From: Candidatus Hydrogenedentota bacterium
Lineage (GTDB): Bacteria > Hydrogenedentota > Hydrogenedentia > Hydrogenedentales > CAITNO01
Reading direction: 5' to 3'
Length of the DNA: 6,048 nucleotides
Assembly: GCA_011046175.1 (NCBI GenBank)
Contig: DSBB01000554.1
Span: forward strand, 1 to 6,048
Positions within the stretch are counted from its first letter, which is position 1, and each line of letters begins with the position of its first letter. Under the pieces are notes generated by a model, which was not told where the DNA came from, did no database searches, and saw only the letters and a list, made by a program, of their open reading frames with translations. The position numbers and the translations under genes were made by a program. Positions 1 to 5,821 of the stretch are shown piece by piece.

Positions 1-1
1 G

Positions 2-166
2 AATTACCCCGATACGCTTGCAAACATGCGCAAAGAGGCGGAAGATATTATCCGGCTCTACGTTATCACCGCCTACTCCACCTTCGAAACCGACTCTTTT
101 ATGGAAGATCGACTTCGAAAGTTCTGGATCGCTTTCCGTGCAGCGCGTAATTATTATGTGCGGTAG
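2..166 (+). CDS. 3' end of an unrecognised gene (C-terminal 54 residues)
   Basis: The frame starting at base 2 is open from the window edge to a TAG stop at 164-166; the true start lies upstream of the window. The visible C-terminus is rich in charged and aromatic residues and looks like a helical protein tail: it contains MRKEAEDIIRLYVITAY, then FETDSFMEDRLRKFW, and ends in ARNYYVR. I do not recognise the family. No signal peptide or membrane segment is visible in this part. The neighbouring frame also gives a 61-residue reading (18-203), but it is rich in Ser, Pro and Arg and looks like an out-of-frame shadow. A hairpin follows the stop by about 10 bp, which fits the end of a transcription unit. 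That it is coding is moderately likely; its function is unknown. Confidence 0.55.
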   Translation, partial: NYPDTLANMRKEAEDIIRLYVITAYSTFETDSFMEDRLRKFWIAFRAARNYYVR

Positions 167-175
167 GCACAGCGG

Positions 176-205
176 GTTTAACCCGGTGAAATATCCGGGT
201 TAAGC
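176..205 (+). terminator. Hairpin after the leftmost gene, possible terminator
   Basis: TTAACCCGG (178-186) and CCGGGTTAA (195-203) form a perfect 9-bp stem around an 8-nt loop. A G-T wobble (177/204) and a G-C pair (176/205) extend it to 11. It starts 10 bp after the TAG at 164-166, where a terminator is expected. No T-run follows on the + strand (the next bases are AAGGGGAATT), so it is not a classical intrinsic terminator. It may act as a 3'-end stabiliser or a weak terminator. Confidence 0.35.
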
Positions 206-213
206 AAGGGGAA

Positions 214-243
214 TTGATATTTCCCGGGCCGATAATATAGAAT
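214..243 (+). promoter_or_regulatory. Candidate sigma-70-type promoter for tRNA-Thr
   Basis: TTGATA (214-219) and TAGAAT (238-243) each match the -35 and -10 consensus at five of six positions and are separated by 18 bp. Transcription would start near 250, giving a leader of about 50 nt before the tRNA at 303. It is the best promoter-like pair I found in the 136-bp gap between the leftmost gene and the tRNA. It is inferred from consensus only. Confidence 0.4.
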
Positions 244-302
244 AAAGCGCATGAAGCAAAGGTCAGTACGTTGTGATCTTTTCTTTGAACACCCTTTCAG
301 GG

Positions 303-378
303 GCTGGAATAGCTCAGCCGGTAGAGCGCGTCACTCGTAATGACGAGGTCCGGGGTTCGATTCCCCGTTCCAGCTCCA
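303..378 (+). tRNA. tRNA-Thr, anticodon CGU
   Basis: A complete 76-nt cloverleaf with the 3' CCA encoded (376-378). The acceptor stem pairs GCTGGAA (303-309) with TTCCAGC (368-374) at all seven positions. The D arm is GCTC...GAGC. The anticodon stem is CGTCA/TGACG around the loop CTCGTAA, which puts anticodon CGT at 336-338 and reads the threonine codon ACG. The T arm has the CGGGG/CCCCG stem with loop TTCGATT. The discriminator base is T, which is common in bacterial tRNA-Thr. No partner tRNA lies next to it. The next gene, araB, converges on it from the opposite strand, with its stop codon 22 bp past the tRNA end. Confidence 0.97.
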
Positions 379-400
379 TTTATCTTTTCGGGCTGTTCCG

Positions 401-2077
401 CTAGCGCGTCGCGTCGCGGATAACCAACAATTCCTTCATCACAGGGTATAGGTCTATCTGCGCGTCGCGTACGCCGAATGCGTCATGGATGCGTTTATAC
501 AGAGCGAAGAGTTGGTCGTAGACCTTCCGGTTTTCAGGGATGGGTTCATATACTTTTTCGTCCATGAGCGACATCGCCGAGGCGGCTTCACCGAAATTGT
601 CGTGTCCGCCCGCTTTTTTACCGGCAACAACCGCGCCCGCCATGGCCGCGCCGAGCGCGCAGGTCTGGGCGCTCTTGGACACTTCAAGCGGACGCCCCAT
701 TACATCGGCGTATATTTGCATGAGCAGTGCGTTCTTGCCCGAGATGCCGCCGCAATTGACGATGCGCTCCACCTTCATGCCGTATTCGAGAAATCGTTCC
801 ATGATGACCCGCGCGCCGAATGCCGTCGCTTCAATAAGCGCGCGGTATGCCTCCTCCGGGCGCGTGTGCAGCGTAAGGCCGAGCAGGCCGCCGGTCAGCC
901 GCTGATCCACCAAAACGGTGCGGTTGCCGTTGTGCCAATCCAACGCAAGGAGACCGCTCTCGCCGGGTTTCAGTTTCAGCGCCTTTTCCGTCAGTGTTTC
1001 ATGGGTCTCGCCTTCGGGGCGCATGTAGCTGACGAACCAGTTGAAGATATCACCCACGGCGGATTGGCCCGCCTCAAGGCCATAGCAGCCGGGCAAAATG
1101 GATTCGGGCACAATGCCGCACAATCCGGGGATATCCGGCAACTCTTCGGTGAGGGGCGCCACAAGCATGTCGCAACAGGAGGTGCCGATAATTTTCACCA
1201 ATACGCCGGGCTTGATGCCGCTGCCCACAGCGCCCAGATGCGCGTCAAATGCGCCCATGGCAACGGGCGTACCCGGCGGAAGTCCAAGTTTTTCCGCCCA
1301 TTCCGCCGTGAGGCCGCCCGCCGCGTCGGCGATATTATAGGCTTTGTCAGGCAGTGTCGCGCGCACGCGGCTGAGCGCCGGGTCCAGCGCTTCGATAAAC
1401 GCCGCATCCGGATAACCGCCCCAGATTGGGTTGAACATCGCCTTGTGCCCCGCGGCGCAAATACAGCGTCGTATCCCGTCGGGATGCGCGGTGCCCGTCA
1501 GCATGCCCGTCATCCAGTCCGCATGTTCCACCCACGTGTAGGCCGCATCGAAAACCTCCGGAGCGGTGCGCTTGCAATGCAGAATCTTGCTCCAGAACCA
1601 CTCCGAGGAATAGGCGCCCCCGCACTTGGCCAGATATTCAGGGCGCATTTTTGCCGCGAGAGCGGTTATCTCCGCCGCTTCGGCATGGCCCGTATGGTCT
1701 TTCCAGAGCCAGGCCATTGCCCCCGGGTTGTCTTGGAATCCGTCAAGCAACGCAAGAGGATCGCCGTTCTTGTCCAATGGGATGGGCGTTGAGCCGGTGG
1801 TGTCCACGCCGATGCCGACCACTCGATCTGAAGCGAATCCCGGCGAGCCGGTGGCTTGGTGCAGGGCGCCGGTGATGGTTGCCGTTGTCGCTTCCAGATA
1901 ATCACGGGGATGCTGTCTTGCCATATCTGGATTCTTCGCGTCAAGAACTATCCCCTTTTCACCAGTTGGAAAATCGTACACCTGCGAGGCTATTTCCTCG
2001 CCCGTGCCGGTGTTTACAATAATGGCGCGGGCGGAGTTGGTGCCAAAATCAAGGCCAATGGCGAAATGCTTGTTCAT
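401..2077 (-). CDS. araB: L-ribulokinase (FGGY-family carbohydrate kinase)
   Basis: Phosphorylates L-ribulose with ATP to L-ribulose 5-phosphate, the second step of bacterial L-arabinose catabolism, in the cytosol. The 558-residue product is close in length to E. coli AraB (566) and follows it along its whole length from memory. Visible motifs: GLDFGTNSARA (8-18, N-terminal phosphate loop), VDTTGSTP (91-98), LWKDHT (124-129), YSSEWFW (156-162), IRRCICAAGHK (202-212), GAFDAHLGAVG (275-285) with the likely catalytic Asp278, IGTS (297-300), GLEAGQSAVGDIFNWF (333-348), LDWHNGNR (379-386), EATAFGAR (416-423) and NCGGISGKN (441-449) of the ATP-binding half. The ATG start has an AAAGGA site 8 nt upstream (2086-2091). 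No araA, araD, araR or transporter is in view, so it is an orphan here; promoter-like hexamers upstream suggest it is transcribed alone. Another pentulose kinase of the same subfamily is possible, but the YSSEWFW and IRR..CSAGHK-type motifs favour ribulokinase. Confidence 0.94.
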   Translation of the reverse strand: MNKHFAIGLDFGTNSARAIIVNTGTGEEIASQVYDFPTGEKGIVLDAKNPDMARQHPRDYLEATTATITGALHQATGSPGFASDRVVGIGVDTTGSTPIPLDKNGDPLALLDGFQDNPGAMAWLWKDHTGHAEAAEITALAAKMRPEYLAKCGGAYSSEWFWSKILHCKRTAPEVFDAAYTWVEHADWMTGMLTGTAHPDGIRRCICAAGHKAMFNPIWGGYPDAAFIEALDPALSRVRATLPDKAYNIADAAGGLTAEWAEKLGLPPGTPVAMGAFDAHLGAVGSGIKPGVLVKIIGTSCCDMLVAPLTEELPDIPGLCGIVPESILPGCYGLEAGQSAVGDIFNWFVSYMRPEGETHETLTEKALKLKPGESGLLALDWHNGNRTVLVDQRLTGGLLGLTLHTRPEEAYRALIEATAFGARVIMERFLEYGMKVERIVNCGGISGKNALLMQIYADVMGRPLEVSKSAQTCALGAAMAGAVVAGKKAGGHDNFGEAASAMSLMDEKVYEPIPENRKVYDQLFALYKRIHDAFGVRDAQIDLYPVMKELLVIRDATR

Positions 2078-2111
2078 GACAAAAATCCTTTCAACTGGTG
2101 TTGATACCGTA

Positions 2112-2153
2112 ATTATAGTGTTGTTTCCCTGTCAAACAAACGCTTTGATTATA
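2112..2153 (-). promoter_or_regulatory. Promoter and operator-like region of araB
   Basis: On the minus strand this gap holds two perfect TATAAT hexamers (2117-2112 and 2153-2148) and a perfect TTGACA (2135-2130). The TTGACA lies only 12 bp from the downstream TATAAT, too close for a normal sigma-70 pair. The upstream TATAAT could pair with TTGAGA (2178-2173) at 19 bp. Two short inverted repeats overlap these elements: TTGTTT/AAACAA (2121-2126 and 2134-2139) and TCAAA/TTTGA (2132-2136 and 2144-2148). These are candidate repressor half-sites, as expected for a sugar-kinase gene, but the regulator is unknown. The leader would be about 28 or 64 nt, depending on which -10 is used. Confidence 0.45.
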
Positions 2154-2195
2154 GCCCGGCAACCCTGTGGTATCTCAACCTCGGCAGGGATACTG

Positions 2196-3497
2196 TCAGC
2201 GCCGCCAGTCCATCAACAACTCAACGGCATCAGGCGCAAAAACGGGAAGCCCTTTCTTTTCCCGCACAACGCGTCGTTCCGAGAAAGAGTCGTCAATAAA
2301 AATTGCGTCTGTATGCGATACGCAGGCGGCTTTGCATTCGTCTCGTTTAACATGAATGACAGAATCAAACAATTGTGAAAGCCCGTGTTTCGCCAGGGTG
2401 TCGGCCACATCTGACCTGTGCCGGGTCAGCAGATGCAGCTGCTTGTTATGATTGCGGCATTGATGCAGGAAAGCGATGAGCATAATGTTCACTTTGCCTT
2501 CCTGCAATAACGTATCATCCAGATCAACGTACACATGCGCGTACTGCACCTCGGCGTTGAAACGCGCCGTCAGCGCCCTGTCCATTTCAACATGATGCGT
2601 CAGCGGGCATAGTTCCAAGTCAATGTTCAACCGGTCGTACACGCTGAGCAACGGGAGGTTTACGCCCAGGTTTCGATACAGGCCCATGCCGCCGCTCACA
2701 CGGGGCGCTATCTCGAGCAGCGTCAACGCGCCGCGCTGACCGCGTTTGAGTTGAAAGAACCACGCGCCGCGCAGAACAAGCGCGGCATTAATGGTTTCGG
2801 CAAAACGGCGCATGTCGTCGTCCAGCGGCACATTGCGTGTGTGGACGCTGATGCCGTTCATAGTGCGGATGCGTTCCCGGGGGCCAATGAAACGCAACAC
2901 GCCGTGCCGGTCGGTAAAACAGTCCACCGTATATTCCGCGCCGGGCAGATATTCCATGGCGATGAGCGTGGGGTCCTCGGACAATGCCGCCTCCCACATC
3001 CGGTGGTTGCTGATTTTCCTTGCGCCATGAGAACCTTGGCCAGCGTCCGGCTTGAGAAACAACGGAAAGGTCGGCGCCGCATCGGTCGGCGCATACAGCC
3101 GGGGGGTTGGCAGCGCGCCGGTGAAACGGGCGTAAGTGGCGGATTTACTGCGGCACAACGCGCAGGTGTCGAGCGGCGAGCCGATAACGGCGCAGCCTAG
3201 TTCGGATTCATGCCGCGCCAGCGTTACGACCGCATCATCATGGGCGGGATATATCAAATCAACGGCATGTTGCTCAACAATCCGGTTCAGATGTGAAGCG
3301 AAAGACGGATCGGCCACATAGGGAACCCCTTCGACATAACGGGCGAATACGTGCGCTCCGTGATTTGACGACACGCTGCTCGCGCCCACGAGCGCCACAT
3401 GGGCGGATTGACACAGGGCTCGGTGAATCTCGAGGCCAATTTCCGTGCCGCAGGGGAACACCAGTACGGTTGTTCTATTTCTGACATTCTCTGTCAT
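2196..3497 (-). CDS. ATP-grasp ligase fused to a C-terminal HAD-like phosphatase domain
   Basis: The 433-residue product has two parts. Residues ~9-110 form a Rossmann-like pre-ATP-grasp domain beginning VLVFPCGTEIGLEI. Residues ~115-300 form an ATP-grasp domain of the carbamoyl-phosphate-synthase type: LFLKPDAGQGSHGA (nucleotide lysine and glycine loop, ~146-159), AMEYLPGAEYTVDCF (~180-194) and LEIAPRVSGG (~261-270). Residues ~320-433 are HAD-like: VYVDLDDTLL gives the DxDxT nucleophile motif (D325, D327, T329), LLTRHRSD gives motif II (T358), a lysine near 384-389 is the motif III candidate, and IFIDDS (D402, D403) is motif IV. All HAD motifs look intact. ATP-grasp enzymes join a carboxylate to an amine or thiol through an acyl phosphate; the substrate here cannot be read. 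I prefer the ATG at 3497 over the one at 3506, because AAGGA lies 8 nt before 3497 but directly abuts 3506. No signal peptide is present, so it is cytosolic. It follows the propeller gene by 27 bp, probably in the same operon. Confidence 0.85.
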   Translation of the reverse strand: MTENVRNRTTVLVFPCGTEIGLEIHRALCQSAHVALVGASSVSSNHGAHVFARYVEGVPYVADPSFASHLNRIVEQHAVDLIYPAHDDAVVTLARHESELGCAVIGSPLDTCALCRSKSATYARFTGALPTPRLYAPTDAAPTFPLFLKPDAGQGSHGARKISNHRMWEAALSEDPTLIAMEYLPGAEYTVDCFTDRHGVLRFIGPRERIRTMNGISVHTRNVPLDDDMRRFAETINAALVLRGAWFFQLKRGQRGALTLLEIAPRVSGGMGLYRNLGVNLPLLSVYDRLNIDLELCPLTHHVEMDRALTARFNAEVQYAHVYVDLDDTLLQEGKVNIMLIAFLHQCRNHNKQLHLLTRHRSDVADTLAKHGLSQLFDSVIHVKRDECKAACVSHTDAIFIDDSFSERRVVREKKGLPVFAPDAVELLMDWRR

Positions 3498-3524
3498 TCC
3501 GCGCATCCTTAATTGTTGGCGGGA

Positions 3525-4784
3525 TCAGCGCACATTGCGCATGATGCCCACCGTATTGCTTTCCCAAAAAGCGACGGCAATGTCCGGGCGTTCGTCTTTA
3601 TCAAAGTCCGCAACGCATATGGCGCGCGGCCTGCTGTCCGCAAAAGTGTAGGTCTCCCGCCGGAAGCGTTGCGGCAGGGAACTGTCATCAGATTCATTAA
3701 ACAGAACCACCACGCTTTGCGATGCGTAGCAGGCGGCGACAATGTCTGTTCTGCCGTCGTTGTTCAGATCGGCCACGGCCGCGCCGCGGATTTCGTGTTC
3801 CAAAACACCGCGGTCTTTTCCAAGCATGATTTCCTGAGATACGGCGAAGGAGAAAGGGCCGTCGCCATAGAAAACCACAATACTGTCGTCGCTGTGCGCG
3901 TGGCTCACGATAATATCCAAAATCCCATCGCCGTTAATATCGTTGACGTGTATGGTGGTGGGCAGCGACCCACGCGAGGGGAAACGATCATGCTCGTCGA
4001 AGTCGCCGCTTCCGTTCCCCTTGAAAAGCGCCACTTCTGATGTGGCGTACATTACAACCGCCAGATCGGTGTCACCGTCGCCGTCCAGATCGGCAAGCGC
4101 AAAATCACGTGGCCCGCCGGGCGCGAACATGAACCGGGGCTGGTCAAATATCTTTTCGCCATGCCCAGGCATGTACACCAGCACGTCGCTGCTCCAGCCG
4201 ACGGCGAGCAAGTCGCGCAGTCCGTCCCCGTTTAGATCGCGAACTGCCACGCTTGTCAACCCCGGCGTGGTATATACGGGCGCGCCCTCGCCATCGTAGT
4301 GCCGATAGTATTTTAACAGGTCGTCCGGCAATTTGAATTCAAGCGGTTTGAACACGCCCTCGTCCTTGAGATTCAGAAATACCGAAATGTCCCGATGACG
4401 GGTGGCGTGAAAATTGGCAATAATGATGTCCGGCCACTTCATACCGTCCACATTCGCGATGGCGATGGCGTAGGGGCCGAATCCCGTCTTGAGGGAAGGA
4501 TGGCGGCGCGTGTAATCAAAGGGAAGCTCCGCGAGCAATAACGAGACTTCATCGTTGGCTGGGCGTTCTTCGCGGGGATCATGCAGCTCGCCCCGATCCA
4601 CCGTGATAATGTCCGGCAAGCCGTTGTCCGTCAAATCAGCAACGGCAATGGCGTTTGGGTTGGGTCCCACTTGGTAATAGCGCGTAGGCAACGCGAAGGC
4701 GCGCGGGACAGATTCCGCTTCGGCAAAATGGGCGCCGGCAAGCGCCAGACCGGCGAGGAGATATGTCTTGACAAAGCCTGGCAT
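3525..4784 (-). CDS. Secreted FG-GAP/VCBS-repeat protein, seven-bladed beta-propeller
   Basis: The product is 419 residues from the preferred ATG. A Sec signal peptide is clear: Lys6, a hydrophobic run YLLAGLALAGAHF (~8-20) and a likely cleavage after Ala-Glu-Ala at 21-23. There is no lipobox or C-terminal anchor. The mature protein carries seven FG-GAP-type Asp-rich loops, beginning near residues 50 (DLTDNGLPD), 111 (NVDGMKWPD), 183 (DLNGDGLRD), 232 (DLDGDGDTD), 282 (DINGDGILD), 339 (DLNNDGRTD) and 393 (DFDKDERPD). Blades are 49-72 residues apart. Seven repeats match an integrin-alpha-like propeller; the loops bind calcium, with blades 2 and 7 degenerate. Such proteins usually act outside the cytoplasm in binding or adhesion, and no catalytic domain is visible. 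Two ATGs (4787 and 4784) overlap the pdxA stop; GGAG at 4790-4793 is better spaced for 4784. An upstream ATG at 4820 would add 12 residues before the signal peptide and is unlikely. The ligand is unknown. Confidence 0.88.
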   Translation of the reverse strand: MPGFVKTYLLAGLALAGAHFAEAESVPRAFALPTRYYQVGPNPNAIAVADLTDNGLPDIITVDRGELHDPREERPANDEVSLLLAELPFDYTRRHPSLKTGFGPYAIAIANVDGMKWPDIIIANFHATRHRDISVFLNLKDEGVFKPLEFKLPDDLLKYYRHYDGEGAPVYTTPGLTSVAVRDLNGDGLRDLLAVGWSSDVLVYMPGHGEKIFDQPRFMFAPGGPRDFALADLDGDGDTDLAVVMYATSEVALFKGNGSGDFDEHDRFPSRGSLPTTIHVNDINGDGILDIIVSHAHSDDSIVVFYGDGPFSFAVSQEIMLGKDRGVLEHEIRGAAVADLNNDGRTDIVAACYASQSVVVLFNESDDSSLPQRFRRETYTFADSRPRAICVADFDKDERPDIAVAFWESNTVGIMRNVR

Positions 4785-4793
4785 CATTTCTCC
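4782..4793 (-). promoter_or_regulatory. Overlapping stop/start junction between pdxA and the propeller gene
   Basis: On the minus strand the sequence reads GGAGAAATGATG. The pdxA TGA stop lies inside two adjacent ATG codons: the first gives an ATGA overlap and the second a TGATG overlap. The GGAG at 4793-4790 is inside the last codons of pdxA and lies 2 nt from the first ATG and 5 nt from the second. This layout usually allows translational coupling, so synthesis of the propeller protein probably depends on translation of pdxA. Confidence 0.7.
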
Positions 4794-5806
4794 ACAGTGT
4801 TCGGGATGCGCCGCGTCCATTGCGCGGCAAGCTCGATGGCGGCAATCATGCTGTTCGCGCGCGCGACGCCTTTGCCTGCAATATCATAGGCCGTGCCGTG
4901 GTCCGGCGAAGTGCGTATGAACGGCAGTCCCAGCGTTACATGCACCCCTTCATCCCTGGCAATCAACTTGAACGGAATATGCCCCTGATCATGATACATG
5001 GCGATGACCATGTCGAACTCGCCGGCGTACATGCGCTGGAAAACCGTGTCCGGTGAAAAGGGGCCGACACAGGATACGCCGCCTTCACAGGCGGCGGCAA
5101 TGGCGGGCGCAATGGCGGTCGCTTCTTCGTTGCCGAACGCACCCGCTTCGCCGGCATGCGGATTCAAGCCCGCAACGGCAATGCGCGGCGCCGCGAACCC
5201 GATGCGGCGCAATGCGGCAGCGCCCGCTTCAACGGCGCGCAGTACCCGCTCTTTCGTAACCGCTTTCACAGCGTCCGACAGAGAAAGATGCGCCGTAATA
5301 TGCACGATGCGCATGCGCTCCGAAAAAAGGCTCATGTGGCACTCGCGCGCGCCGGTCAGTGACGCCAGCATCGGAGTGTGTCCGGCATAGGGGCATCCGG
5401 AGAGAAGCATGCCCTCTTTGTTGACCGGACACGTGATCATGCCCTGAATGCGTCCTTCAAGCGCCGCGATGGCCGCCGTTTCGATCCATGCCGCGGCGCA
5501 ACCGCCCGCGTCGGCGGCCAGTGTCCCGGGATTCAACGACGGCGAGCAGCCCGCATTGTAGACGGGTACGCCTTCCTTGTCAGAAGGCAGAGCATCCAAA
5601 GAATCCACTTCATACAAAGCGGGCATATCCGGCGCATAAATGCGCATGGCCTCAAGCGCGGGCAGACTGCCGAACACCAGCAGCGAACAGCAAACCTGAG
5701 GCGACAGACGCGCCAGCGCCTTCGCCAGAATCTCCGGACCAACGCCGTTGCAGTCGCCCAATGTAACGCCAAGAAGCGGTCGCGTGTTGTTGTTTTTATC
5801 AGTCAA
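4784..5806 (-). CDS. pdxA: 4-hydroxythreonine-4-phosphate dehydrogenase
   Basis: Oxidises 4-phosphohydroxy-L-threonine with NAD(P)+. The product decarboxylates to 3-amino-2-oxopropyl phosphate, which PdxJ condenses with deoxyxylulose 5-phosphate to make pyridoxine 5'-phosphate (the DXP-dependent vitamin B6 route, cytosolic, metal-dependent). The 340 residues compare with 329 in E. coli. Motifs: LLGVTLGDCNGVGPE (~11-25), ITCPVNKEG (~124-132), AGHTPMLA (~141-148), GLNPHAGEAGAFG (~213-225), FDMVIAMYHDQGHIPFK (~264-280) and GLPFIRTSPDHGTAYDIAGKG (start ~293). The three metal-binding histidines correspond to His143, His217 and His272. There is no ATG near the N-terminus. A TTG at 5806 is preferred because GAGGG (5815-5819) lies 8 nt upstream, the same spacing seen for araB and the ATP-grasp gene; an in-frame TTG at 5821 would add five residues but has no site. 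The related PdxA2 (D-erythronate/threonate 4-phosphate dehydrogenase) usually sits beside a DUF1537 kinase, which is absent here. The stop overlaps the start of the propeller gene. Confidence 0.92.
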   Translation of the reverse strand: MTDKNNNTRPLLGVTLGDCNGVGPEILAKALARLSPQVCCSLLVFGSLPALEAMRIYAPDMPALYEVDSLDALPSDKEGVPVYNAGCSPSLNPGTLAADAGGCAAAWIETAAIAALEGRIQGMITCPVNKEGMLLSGCPYAGHTPMLASLTGARECHMSLFSERMRIVHITAHLSLSDAVKAVTKERVLRAVEAGAAALRRIGFAAPRIAVAGLNPHAGEAGAFGNEEATAIAPAIAAACEGGVSCVGPFSPDTVFQRMYAGEFDMVIAMYHDQGHIPFKLIARDEGVHVTLGLPFIRTSPDHGTAYDIAGKGVARANSMIAAIELAAQWTRRIPNTVEK

Positions 5807-5821
5807 AAACAATGCCCTCAA

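Noticed and set aside
18..203. A 61-codon + strand frame at the left edge
   Set aside because: It overlaps the more protein-like frame ending at 166, has Ser/Pro/Arg-rich composition and runs into the hairpin. It is more likely an out-of-frame shadow.
485..1792. A 435-codon open frame on the + strand
   Set aside because: It lies wholly antisense to araB, whose motifs are unmistakable. Its translation is Arg/His-rich with no recognisable domain, as expected opposite a GC-rich gene.
3513..4040. A 175-codon + strand frame opposite the propeller gene
   Set aside because: It is antisense to a gene with seven clear FG-GAP repeats, and has no family features of its own.
2196..5806. A defence or toxin-antitoxin system
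   Set aside because: No nuclease, NTPase-effector pair or toxin fold is visible. PdxA and the propeller protein have no known defence role, and the ATP-grasp-HAD enzyme alone is not enough evidence.
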